This document shows, one piece after another, positions 1-7,167 of a stretch of 8,783 bases of DNA. The notes beneath the pieces were generated by a model that was not told the DNA's origin, searched no databases, and saw nothing but the letters and a program-made list of their open reading frames with translations. A program made the position numbers and the translations under genes. Source of the DNA: Candidatus Hydrogenedentota bacterium (lineage in GTDB: Bacteria; Hydrogenedentota; Hydrogenedentia; Hydrogenedentales; CAITNO01). The stretch lies in contig CAIJOU010000955.1 of the NCBI GenBank assembly GCA_903822375.1, positions 1 through 8,783 on the forward strand. Direction: 5' to 3'. Positions within the stretch are counted from its first letter, which is position 1, and each line of letters starts with the position of its first letter.

Positions 1-1806
1 CCTCCCCCAGCCGTCCCACAGGCCGCCGTCGTCCGGATTGACGGAGAGCGCGACCAGTTCGCCCGGTTGGCCGGTCCAGTTGACCGGCTGGCAAAGACTT
101 CCGTGCTGGAAGGGTTCGAAGTCCGTCAGCACTTTCCCTTCAGCGTCAAAAATGTGAATGATGCCCTGGTTACCCCAGAAGTTTACCGTTACCGTTTCTA
201 GGCCCGGAAGGTCGGGCCGAAAATCGGCCGTGCCCGGATTCTGCACGTGGCCGAGAAACAGGTGGGACATGATTTTTCCCTGCAGGTCGATTTGCAGCAT
301 GCCCTCGTCGCTGCCGGCAATGAGCAGCCGGGGTTGGACATCGTCCGCATGGGTCTTGACCACGGCCACGCCGTCGCAGTGGTCCTGAAGTTCCTTGTCG
401 AGCGTCCACAGCAGCTTGCCGTCATGGTCGTAGAGCGAGTAGCCGATGGCGACTTCATCCTTGCCGTCGCCGTCCACGTCCATGGCGTAGGGGTAGTGTC
501 CCGTGTTGCACGCGGCGTCCCAGAGCGGCTTCAACTGGTCGTCCAGCACCCAGAAATGGGTGTAGCGGTCCTTGACCACGATGTCGGCGGCACGGCCGGT
601 GCCGCGCGTGTCGCAAAAGAACATACTGTCGCCGAGAATGCGGGGATACTTGTTGTAGCCCTTCTTGGAATCCTTGGGCGACTCGGGCGTGGGTGCCTTG
701 CGGAGGATCTTGCCAGTGGCGCCCTCGGCCACGACAATCTCCTGGTTCATACAGTAGACCACCTCGTTGCGACCGTCGCCGTCGAGATCGTGAATCTGGA
801 ACGCCACATCGTTGGTGAGCGTTTCCTTCCATGAGTCCTGCTCGCCGATTTGCCACAATTCCTTCCCGTCAAAGGTCACCGCGGTCAGGCAGCTCACCTC
901 GCTGTTGGCGTCCCTGGGACCGTGGTGCTCCACCTGGCCGAAGAGGATGTCCAACTGCCCGTCACCATCGAGATCGCCGAAGCGCAGGTTACGGCCCACG
1001 CCGTATCCGTCGATATTGAACTTGCGCCAAACTACGGGCTTCGGGTTCTTGGCCTGCAACTCGCGCAACTCTGTGTCGCGCTGCGACACGGCGGTGTCGA
1101 ACTTCTCCTTGGCTTCTTCCGTCATTGTTACCGTTACACTCGTGAAGCGCGAGGACTGGTCAGCCAGCAGTCCAACGCCGCCCGCGTCAAAAGTGGAGTC
1201 TTTCGCCTCCAACACGGGACCACCGACCAGTTCGGCGTGGAGTTGCTCGCCTGTCACCGTCACCACCGCCTCACGGTATTGGCCGGTCTTGCTTGCGCAA
1301 TCCGCCGCGGCCAGCGTGTCGATGTTCAGTTCGCGAAACGCTTTGCCCTGGTTCACACGGCGCAGCACCGCCTTGGTTCCGTCGATACCGAAGAAACAGT
1401 AGCTTCGGTCATTGCGGCAGCGAAAGACCACGCCGCACCATCCAGCGTTCTGGTCCTGTACGAAGCTTGCCCGAAGCGTGTAGTCCTGCCAGAGCGGGTC
1501 GCCCGCGACCAGCATGGGGTGCATGTCCTTGGCCTTGTTCTTGTAAACCATGGCCGCGGCACGCCGGTCCCCGTCGTCCACGATGCGCCACGCGCACTGC
1601 GAACCGGCGTCGGATCGATAGGTCGACACGGCCCACCCCTGCACGGGCGCGCAGGCGGGCAGATAGTGGTATTCCGCCGCGGCGCCGACCACACCCATAA
1701 CGATGCCCGAAGGCATCGCGGCGAAATGGTCTTCAAACACAGGCACATCCGCCGCACCCGCCACCGTCGCGGCCAGGACCAGAAACAGGGGCATCCAGAC
1801 TTTCAT
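1..1806 (-). CDS. Exported LamG-like plus FG-GAP beta-propeller protein (3' end beyond window)
   Basis: The minus-strand frame is open from the start to position 1, giving about 602 residues with the C-terminus missing. I chose the ATG at 1806 because AAAGG lies 7 bases upstream and it yields a classic signal peptide (MKVWMPLFLVLAATVAGA, then ADVP). ATGs at 1809 and 1821 are also possible, but 1821 has no Shine-Dalgarno. Residues 23-228 resemble a LamG/DUF1080-like jelly roll (WQDYTLRASF, AGWCGVVFRC). A charged helical linker (about 229-260) follows. The rest is an FG-GAP/VCBS-type propeller with three calcium-binding-like loops: DLDGDGQLD at 278, DLDGDGRNE at 340 and DVDGDGKDE at 443. These loops resemble those of rhamnogalacturonan lyase and integrin-like propellers, but I see no catalytic signature, so glycan binding or lyase activity is inference. 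It is probably co-transcribed with the serine hydrolase upstream, whose stop is about 30 bases away. Confidence 0.85.
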   Translation of the reverse strand, partial: MKVWMPLFLVLAATVAGAADVPVFEDHFAAMPSGIVMGVVGAAAEYHYLPACAPVQGWAVSTYRSDAGSQCAWRIVDDGDRRAAAMVYKNKAKDMHPMLVAGDPLWQDYTLRASFVQDQNAGWCGVVFRCRNDRSYCFFGIDGTKAVLRRVNQGKAFRELNIDTLAAADCASKTGQYREAVVTVTGEQLHAELVGGPVLEAKDSTFDAGGVGLLADQSSRFTSVTVTMTEEAKEKFDTAVSQRDTELRELQAKNPKPVVWRKFNIDGYGVGRNLRFGDLDGDGQLDILFGQVEHHGPRDANSEVSCLTAVTFDGKELWQIGEQDSWKETLTNDVAFQIHDLDGDGRNEVVYCMNQEIVVAEGATGKILRKAPTPESPKDSKKGYNKYPRILGDSMFFCDTRGTGRAADIVVKDRYTHFWVLDDQLKPLWDAACNTGHYPYAMDVDGDGKDEVAIGYSLYDHDGKLLWTLDKELQDHCDGVAVVKTHADDVQPRLLIAGSDEGMLQIDLQGKIMSHLFLGHVQNPGTADFRPDLPGLETVTVNFWGNQGIIHIFDAEGKVLTDFEPFQHGSLCQPVNWTGQPGELVALSVNPDDGGLWDGWGR

Positions 1807-1839
1807 CATCCAACCTTTCATCAGAGTTCTTGGCGGTAA

Positions 1840-2907
1840 TCAGTGCCTGTGCAGGGCACCGCCGGCGGTCATTGAAGGGCCGCGCCGCCATCCGGCGGCC
1901 TCGGCGAGCGTCTTGAGCAGTTTGTTCATCGGCGATGCGGGGTTGCCCGGCTCATGCGAACTCCATTCGCCTTCGGCGCAGACCAGCACCAGCCTCAGTG
2001 ACGGAATAATAACCGAACTGTTGCCGTGGGCGCCCAAAGACATGTAGAGGTCCGACGGTGCATCCGGCCAGACGGGGCTGTCCGGGTGGTTGCCGCCGAC
2101 GGCGTTGAACCACCAGTTGAACCCGTACACGCCAGGGCCCATGTCGGAGAAATGGTTTGAGGTGCCGCCGTAGGAGCCAATGCCCAGATAGTCATCCAAG
2201 TCTGTGTCCTGCGTAATTGGCAGACCGGGGGGCACCTGCGGGCGCTGGAATTCATCGAAATAGCGCTTGGCGAGCACCTGTTTACTCCCCCATTTGCCGC
2301 GGTTAAGCCAAAACCAGCAGATGCGTGCAAAGTCGCGGGGCGATGCGGAAATGCGACGCTTCTTGTTGAATTTAAGGCCGTCCTGAAGTTGCAGTGCGCC
2401 CAACCGGTGCGAATCTTCGGCGACGGCCTTGGCGTCGCCCTTAAACACCTTGTCGAACAGGGTCATCTGGTAGAGCTGAATGGCAAAGTCATTGTATGCC
2501 CAAGCCTCACCGGGTCCTTCGGGGCGCATGTAACCGCTGGTCATCGCACCCAGGTGGCGGAAGGTGATGCCCTCATCCTTGCCCCGCAGGGGCCAGCCGA
2601 ACTCCCGGATGGGTTGGTCGACGCTATCGACAAGTCCCTCCTGCATGGCAAAGAACAGCAGTGTGCTCAACACGGGCTTGGCGGAGGAGAACCAGTCACC
2701 CACTTCTGTCTGGTCACCCCAAGTCTTGACCACATAACCGTCCCTGACGATGCAGCCCCGCCCGCCGAGTTTCTCGACCACCTTGTCGAGCGCGGCGGCG
2801 TCCATGCCAAGCCGCTCGGGGGCACGCTGTTGCCATTCCGCACCGGGAAAGTTCGTGTGCGCCGTTCCCACGGACAGGCAGGCAATGACGCAGGCTATGC
2901 TCCACAT
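1840..2907 (-). CDS. Secreted beta-lactamase-fold serine hydrolase
   Basis: This is a 355-residue protein of the class C beta-lactamase/penicillin-binding-protein-like hydrolase family, a group that includes esterases and D-amino-acid peptidases; few members are true beta-lactamases. The ATG has GGAGAG 7 bases upstream (2915-2920), and an in-frame TAA further upstream rules out an earlier start. The N-terminus is hydrophobic (MWSIACVIACLSVGTA) and looks like a short signal peptide without a basic n-region. Motif 1 is S74-S-A-K77 (nucleophile and general base). Motif 2 is Y138-N-D140 in place of the usual Y-x-N. The motif 3 equivalent is H294-G-N near SVIIPSLRLVLV, where related enzymes have KTG or HxG. 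The region around FRHLGAMTSGY (116-126) matches the LLxHTSG stretch of the family. Length is normal. Substrate is unknown. It is the first gene of the minus-strand pair with the propeller protein, under the promoter at 2988-3016. Confidence 0.88.
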   Translation of the reverse strand: MWSIACVIACLSVGTAHTNFPGAEWQQRAPERLGMDAAALDKVVEKLGGRGCIVRDGYVVKTWGDQTEVGDWFSSAKPVLSTLLFFAMQEGLVDSVDQPIREFGWPLRGKDEGITFRHLGAMTSGYMRPEGPGEAWAYNDFAIQLYQMTLFDKVFKGDAKAVAEDSHRLGALQLQDGLKFNKKRRISASPRDFARICWFWLNRGKWGSKQVLAKRYFDEFQRPQVPPGLPITQDTDLDDYLGIGSYGGTSNHFSDMGPGVYGFNWWFNAVGGNHPDSPVWPDAPSDLYMSLGAHGNSSVIIPSLRLVLVCAEGEWSSHEPGNPASPMNKLLKTLAEAAGWRRGPSMTAGGALHRH

Positions 2908-2922
2908 GATGTTTCTCTCCGA

Positions 2923-2937
2923 CCCGGTTTAACCGGG
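2923..2937 (-). promoter_or_regulatory. Perfect dyad next to the Shine-Dalgarno of the serine hydrolase gene
   Basis: CCCGGTTTAACCGGG is a 7-base inverted repeat around one central base. In the minus-strand transcript it would form a GC-clamped small hairpin that ends only two bases before the GGAGAG ribosome binding site (2920-2915). It could be a protein-binding operator downstream of the start site, or a leader hairpin affecting translation; the sequence does not separate these. No T-tract follows, so it is not an intrinsic terminator. Confidence 0.45.
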
Positions 2938-2967
2938 AACGCAACTATTGACTGCCCGTTTTGGGAA

Positions 2968-2995
2968 TTGGTTCTGCCCTTCCCGGCATTATATT
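2968..2995 (+). promoter_or_regulatory. Possible divergent promoter for the phosphoesterase gene
   Basis: On the plus strand, TTGGTT (2968-2973), a 16-base spacer and TATATT (2990-2995) overlap the -10 box of the opposing promoter. Only three of six -35 bases match, and the leader to 3172 would be about 170 bases, so this is tentative. A second option is a TAGAAT at 3078-3083, but it lacks a good -35. Confidence 0.22.
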
Positions 2996-3016
2996 CTCTC
3001 CAATCCACCGTTCCAA
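2988..3016 (-). promoter_or_regulatory. Sigma70-type promoter of the serine hydrolase/propeller operon
   Basis: On the minus strand, TTGGAA (3016-3011) is separated by exactly 17 bases from a perfect TATAAT (2993-2988). Transcription would start near 2981, giving a leader of about 74 bases before the ATG at 2907. The -35 box matches the consensus at 4 of 6 positions. Position and spacing fit well, but this is a consensus match only and there is no expression evidence. Confidence 0.5.
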
Positions 3017-3171
3017 GAGTGAAGAAAGGCAGGGCGTGGTGAAACCAGCCCACTTCAACGCGCGTCAGTGTACCCAGTAGAATGATGTCTTCCTCCCCGA
3101 AGACCACGCACGGTACGCCTGCCGCGTCTTCCTGTGCACCACCCTGCGAAAGACATGCGAAAGGATATGGA

Positions 3172-4596
3172 ATGAAGAACACTGCGTCCGAAACTACTTC
3201 CGGAACACCGCACGCCGCCCCCGCCATGCCGTCCCGACGCGGTTTCCTTGCCTCTTCGGCCCTGCTGGGTGCCACACTCTTCTCCCCGCTGCGCGCCGTG
3301 GCCGCCAGCCCCGCCGCAGCCCCCGTTGCGACCGCTGCTGTTGATAAAGCCGTCAAAACCGGCCTTCCCCAGCGCGTCACCCTCACCTGCAGCGCGGACA
3401 TGGCCCACGCCGTGAGCGCCACATGGCGCGCCGCCGGTCCGCTCCAGTCTCCGCAGGGACAAATCGCGCCCCTGACAGCAGGGCCGGGCTTTGACGCGGC
3501 GGCCCAGAGCTTTCCGGCCGAACCGTTCACCTTTGAGACGGAGTCCGGCGAAACCACCTATCAATACAGCCTCACCTTCGCCAACCTCACCGCCGATACG
3601 CAGTACTGTTTCCGCGTCGGCGACGGCAGGTCCTGGAGCGAGTGGAACACCTTCCAGACCGCGCTCGACAAGCCCAAGCCTTTCTCATTCCTCTACTTCG
3701 GCGATGTGCAGACCGACATTCGCGCCCAATGTTCCCGGGCCGTGCGTACCGCCTTCCGTCACGCCCCCGACGCCCGCTTCATGGTCTGCGCCGGGGACTT
3801 GGTCAACCGCGGTCACGATGACAACCTGTGGGGTGAATTCTCCGACGCCTTCAGTTTCATTGCCGCCACGGTACCGTGCCTGCCCACGCCGGGCAACCAT
3901 GACACCAAACGCCCCGAAAAGGCTCCCGAGCCGGAAGCCCCCTACACTGCCGCGCCGGCCTATCACGCCCATTTCCATCTCCCCGCAAACGGCCCGAAGA
4001 ACGCCCAGATACTCAACGGTGAAGCCTACTATGCAGACTGCCAGGGCCTTCGCGTCATTTCGATCAACTCCAATGTGTTTGACGACGACGCCCCGACCAA
4101 TGCCGCACACAAGCAGGCGTGGGACGCGCAACTCGCCTGGCTCGAGGAAGTGCTGGCGAACAACCCGAACCGCTGGACCGTGGTGACCCACCACCATCCC
4201 ATCTACTCGACCAGCAAGGGCCGCGACAACGCCGGCCTGCGCAGCCTGGTACGCCCCCTGTATGACAAGTACAAGGTGGACCTCGTGCTCCAGGGACACG
4301 ACCACAGCTACGGCCGCACCCACAAACTGGCGGGAGACCAGATAGTCGACCCCGCCGCGCCGGGAACCATCTACATCGTTTCCGTATGCGGCCCCAAGAT
4401 GTATCCCTTCAAGCCCAAGTTCGAATCCCTCATGGCCGCAACCGCCAGCGAGAAGCAGTTGTTCCAGGTCATTGATGTGGACGGGGACACGCTGTCCTAC
4501 AAGAGCCGCAGCATAGACGGCCAACTCGTGGACGCATTCCAGCTCAAGAAGGACGCCACAGGCGCATCCACCTATCTGCCGACGGGCAAAGCGTAA
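3172..4596 (+). CDS. Tat-exported metallophosphoesterase, purple-acid-phosphatase-like architecture
   Basis: I chose the ATG at 3172 over an upstream in-frame ATG at 3082 because AAAGGA lies 6 bases before it and it places the export signal near the N-terminus; the protein is then 474 residues. A twin-arginine signal is clear: S21-R-R-G-F-L, a hydrophobic stretch and an AVAA cleavage region near residue 45. Residues about 60-163 form a fibronectin/PAP-N-like beta domain (YQYSLTFANLTADTQYCFRV). The calcineurin-like phosphoesterase domain follows with all metal-site motifs: G177-D-V-Q180, G208-D-L-V-N212, G241-N-H-D244, V337-V-T-H-H-H342 and G375-H-D-H378. It should hydrolyse phosphate mono- or diesters outside the cytoplasm using two metal ions. 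The tyrosine that follows motif II in true purple acid phosphatases (GDxxY) is absent, so it is probably not purple. The DUF4091/GH123-like gene lies 78 bases downstream on the same strand. Confidence 0.92.
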   Translation: MKNTASETTSGTPHAAPAMPSRRGFLASSALLGATLFSPLRAVAASPAAAPVATAAVDKAVKTGLPQRVTLTCSADMAHAVSATWRAAGPLQSPQGQIAPLTAGPGFDAAAQSFPAEPFTFETESGETTYQYSLTFANLTADTQYCFRVGDGRSWSEWNTFQTALDKPKPFSFLYFGDVQTDIRAQCSRAVRTAFRHAPDARFMVCAGDLVNRGHDDNLWGEFSDAFSFIAATVPCLPTPGNHDTKRPEKAPEPEAPYTAAPAYHAHFHLPANGPKNAQILNGEAYYADCQGLRVISINSNVFDDDAPTNAAHKQAWDAQLAWLEEVLANNPNRWTVVTHHHPIYSTSKGRDNAGLRSLVRPLYDKYKVDLVLQGHDHSYGRTHKLAGDQIVDPAAPGTIYIVSVCGPKMYPFKPKFESLMAATASEKQLFQVIDVDGDTLSYKSRSIDGQLVDAFQLKKDATGASTYLPTGKA

Positions 4597-4635
4597 GCTG
4601 CCCGCCGAGGGAATGGTTCCGCGATCGCAAAACGG

Positions 4636-4641
4636 TATAAT
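4636..4641 (+). promoter_or_regulatory. Possible -10 box upstream of the GH123-like gene
   Basis: A perfect TATAAT sits 33 bases before the ATG at 4675, within the 78-base gap after the phosphoesterase. The best -35 at a 16-base spacer is TGGTTC (4614-4619), which matches poorly. The gene could therefore have its own start site or be read through from the phosphoesterase; no terminator is visible between them. Confidence 0.3.
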
Positions 4642-4674
4642 GGCGTATATAAATCCACTCACGGGAGAAGCGTT

Positions 4675-7083
4675 ATGCGTCCAAATTCCGCTTGCGTTCT
4701 TGCATTGTTAATGGCGGTTGCCTTGGCGGGCATGGCCCCTGCCCAAGCGCCGGAGAACATCGCCTTGGGCGCGGCCTGCACCTTCAACCCCGCGCCAAAC
4801 TACGCGCACTGTACCGATGCGGACAATGTGAAACAGCTCACGGACGGGCAGTATGTGCAGGGCCATTTCTGGACCCAGCCGGGCACGGTGGGCTGGAGCG
4901 GCTGCGGCACCGTCATCATTACGCTCGACTTGGGGGCGGACAAGCCCATCTCAGGGATGTCTTTCAGCACGGCGGCGGGCGTGGCGGGCGTCACCTGGCC
5001 CAAATCCATCGCAATCCTCGTTGCCGGCGAGGACGGCCTGTTCCATGACGCGGGCGACCTGGTCACACTCAGCGCGAAAAAGGCCGCGCCGCCCGCGGCG
5101 GGCTACGCCAATCACCATTTCACGACCGACGCGCTGCATACGCACGGCCGCAAGGTGGCGCTGGTGGTCTTTGGCGACGCGTTCATCTTCTGCGACGAAA
5201 TCGAAATCTACAAGGGCGACGATGCGTGGGTAACTGAATCCCTGCCCGGCACGGGTGTGGCCGACGTGCGCGGGCACGTGAACCGCCTGCTCACGCACAA
5301 CGGTGTGAAGCGCCGCATCACCGCCGACATCGCGGCGGTGCGCAAGGCGGGGGACAGTCTGGATGAAGACGAGCGTCAACCGATATACGCCGAACTCGAC
5401 GCGGCGGCGGGCGAAATGGACACGCTGCCCAACGAATACGGCCCCGACTTCAAGACCATCCTGCCGCTGAATCCGACCCATGCGAAGGTATTTGCCGCGC
5501 TGGCAAAAGTCTGGAAGGAAAAGGGGCTTAACGACCCCATCGTCTGGGCGGCGGATCCTTACTATCCGATGGAACTGTGCCCCGCAATGCCTGGTCCGGC
5601 CGGTGCCGGCGCGTCCTGCCTGCGTCTCGACATGATGCAGAACGAGACCCGCTCGGTGGCCTTCAATATGGCCTGCGCGACAGACGCGGAAATGGCCATC
5701 GACTTTGCCGGTCTGCCCGACGGACTGTCGGCGCCGTGTATCCAGATGCGGAGCGCGGCGTGGACCGACACGCGCACGGGCGATCCGGTGGCGGCGGCGC
5801 TGTTGCCCGTAAAGGGCTTTGAAGGAAGCTTTTACCCGCGCATGGTGCCCGGACTGGTCCAGCAGATATGGCTGACGGTGAACTCGAAAGAACTGAAGCC
5901 CGGCACCTACGACATCCAGATGAAGGTGGGTGGCCAGCCGCTTCCGTTCACCCTGCACGTGTACCCGTTCCGCTTTCCCGACCGGCCCACGTTGCACATG
6001 GGCGGGTGGGACTACACGAACATGCCCAAGTTCTACGAGGCGACCGAAAAGAACCGCGGCGCACTGGTAAAGATGCTGCGCGAATACTTTGTCGACTCCC
6101 CTTGGGCCGTGTCCACCGCAATGCCCTACGGAGAGTTCGATGCCTCAGGCGCGATGACCGCCCCGCCCGACACGGCCAACTTTGACGCATGGCGGCAGCT
6201 CTGGCCCGATGCGCGCCGCTACTGCGTGTTCGTTTCCGTGGGCGACAAGATAGGCACGCTGCCCATGGACACCCCCGGGTTCGAGCGCGCCGTGGGCGCG
6301 TGGGCGCAGTTCTGGGACGGGTACATGCGCAATGTGGGCCTCGACCCGAAACAGTTGATGGTGCTGCTGGTGGACGAACCCTACGATAACAAAATGGACG
6401 TTATCATCACAGCGTGGGCGAAGGCCATCCACGCCTCCGGCACGGACATCCGCGTGTGGGAAGACCCCACCTACCGGGACATGGCCAAGGCCATGCCGGA
6501 AATGATTGCGGAATGCGACGTGCTCTGTCCCAACCGCAAGTTGTTCACCGAGGGTGGTGAGGACTACCGCAGACTCTTCGCCGAACAGCGCGCCAAGGGC
6601 AAGGTGCTCGAGTTCTACTCGTGCAACGGGCCCATGCGCCTGCTTGACCCCTACACCTACTGCCGCCTGCAGGCATGGGACTGCTGGCGCTACGGGGCGG
6701 TGTCGACCTATTTCTGGGCCTTTGCCGACGGGGCGGGCGCTTCGTCGTGGAACGAGTATCCCCTGCCGCGCGCCGCCTACACGCCGCTGTTCATCGACGC
6801 CGAAACCGTGGTCGCCGGCAAGCACCTGGAAGCCATGCGCGAAGGCGTCGAGGATTACGAGTACCTCGTCATGCTGGACAAGGCTATAAAGGACCGCAAA
6901 GGTGACCCCGACGATCGTGAGGACATCAAGGAGATGTTCAAGGAACTGCCCGACCGGGTCTGCGCCGTACTGCCCGAAATCGGTCGGCTCCGATGGGAAC
7001 ACTCCCCCATGCCGCCCCGCGCCGACGCGGCGCGCACCGAGACTCTTGAGGCGCTGAGGACGCTGGAGCAGGGCGGGAAGTGA
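4675..7083 (+). CDS. Secreted GH123-like/DUF4091 protein with N-terminal F5/8-type domain
   Basis: This 802-residue protein starts at an ATG with GGGAGAAG about 4 bases upstream. A signal peptide (residues 1-25, ending near APAQA) is followed by a discoidin-like F5/8 type C domain at about 27-181 (NIALG start, LTDGQY, ITLDLG, CDEIEIY), usually a carbohydrate-binding module. Residues about 190-300 are helical and charged. Residues about 305-445 look like the beta-sandwich of the GH123 group. A TIM-barrel-like region then contains L564-L-V-D567-E568-P; the adjacent Asp-Glu pair fits the catalytic pair of GH123 beta-N-acetylgalactosaminidases. The DUF4091 hallmark E719-A-M-R-E-G-V-E-D-Y-E-Y-L731 is intact. 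A retaining hexosaminidase acting with substrate assistance is therefore plausible, but most DUF4091 proteins are uncharacterised. It probably acts at the cell surface or in the periplasm. It lies downstream of the phosphoesterase, possibly in the same transcript. Confidence 0.9.
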   Translation: MRPNSACVLALLMAVALAGMAPAQAPENIALGAACTFNPAPNYAHCTDADNVKQLTDGQYVQGHFWTQPGTVGWSGCGTVIITLDLGADKPISGMSFSTAAGVAGVTWPKSIAILVAGEDGLFHDAGDLVTLSAKKAAPPAAGYANHHFTTDALHTHGRKVALVVFGDAFIFCDEIEIYKGDDAWVTESLPGTGVADVRGHVNRLLTHNGVKRRITADIAAVRKAGDSLDEDERQPIYAELDAAAGEMDTLPNEYGPDFKTILPLNPTHAKVFAALAKVWKEKGLNDPIVWAADPYYPMELCPAMPGPAGAGASCLRLDMMQNETRSVAFNMACATDAEMAIDFAGLPDGLSAPCIQMRSAAWTDTRTGDPVAAALLPVKGFEGSFYPRMVPGLVQQIWLTVNSKELKPGTYDIQMKVGGQPLPFTLHVYPFRFPDRPTLHMGGWDYTNMPKFYEATEKNRGALVKMLREYFVDSPWAVSTAMPYGEFDASGAMTAPPDTANFDAWRQLWPDARRYCVFVSVGDKIGTLPMDTPGFERAVGAWAQFWDGYMRNVGLDPKQLMVLLVDEPYDNKMDVIITAWAKAIHASGTDIRVWEDPTYRDMAKAMPEMIAECDVLCPNRKLFTEGGEDYRRLFAEQRAKGKVLEFYSCNGPMRLLDPYTYCRLQAWDCWRYGAVSTYFWAFADGAGASSWNEYPLPRAAYTPLFIDAETVVAGKHLEAMREGVEDYEYLVMLDKAIKDRKGDPDDREDIKEMFKELPDRVCAVLPEIGRLRWEHSPMPPRADAARTETLEALRTLEQGGK

Positions 7084-7089
7084 TCAAAA

Positions 7090-7124
7090 GGTGAAGGGTG
7101 AAGGGTGAAGGGTGAAGGGTGAAG
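7090..7124 (+). repeat. Five tandem copies of GGTGAAG, forming a G-quadruplex motif
   Basis: The heptamer GGTGAAG is repeated five times without a mismatch, starting 7 bases after the stop codon at 7081-7083. The joins create four GGG runs (7096-7098, 7103-7105, 7110-7112, 7117-7119), each separated by TGAA. This satisfies the standard G3-N4 intramolecular quadruplex pattern on the sense strand of the GH123-like gene. Such 7-base arrays are prone to copy-number change. Because it is outside the coding sequence, length changes would not alter the protein. Confidence 0.9.
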
Positions 7125-7142
7125 CAGGCCAGGACGGCAAGT

Positions 7143-7164
7143 GGGCAGACAGAATTGTCTGCCC
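7143..7164. repeat. Perfect 9-bp palindrome between convergent genes
   Basis: GGGCAGACA (7143-7151) and TGTCTGCCC (7156-7164) are perfect inverted copies around the loop GAAT. With a one-base bulge (C7165) the stem extends to GT at 7141-7142 and AC at 7166-7167. It lies between two genes that end toward each other. No T-run follows on either strand, so a factor-independent terminator is doubtful. The form is like that of small interspersed palindromic elements found in intergenic DNA of many bacteria; membership of a family here is inference. Confidence 0.75.
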
Positions 7165-7167
7165 CAC

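Noticed and set aside
850..1839. 329-codon open frame on the plus strand
   Set aside because: It is antisense to the FG-GAP propeller gene, whose frame has a signal peptide and three DxDGDG loops. The plus frame gives a low-complexity His/Val/Arg-rich product without domains, as expected in GC-rich DNA.
2389..3042. 217-codon open frame on the plus strand
   Set aside because: It is antisense to the serine hydrolase gene, which has SxxK and a good ribosome site.
3082..3171. Upstream ATG as start of the phosphoesterase
   Set aside because: It would add 30 Cys/Pro/Ser-rich residues before the Tat signal, and it lacks a Shine-Dalgarno as good as that of the ATG at 3172.
2895..3557. 220-codon open frame on the minus strand across the divergent region
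   Set aside because: It overlaps the promoter region and the start of the phosphoesterase, including its Tat signal, and has no domain features.
3685..4662. 325-codon open frame on the minus strand
   Set aside because: It is antisense to the phosphoesterase, which carries all family motifs.
4951..5997. 348-codon open frame on the minus strand
   Set aside because: It lies wholly antisense to the GH123-like gene; the product is His/Arg-rich with no recognisable fold.
7143..7164. Palindrome as a bidirectional intrinsic terminator
   Set aside because: Neither strand has a T-tract after the stem, so I list it only as a repeat.
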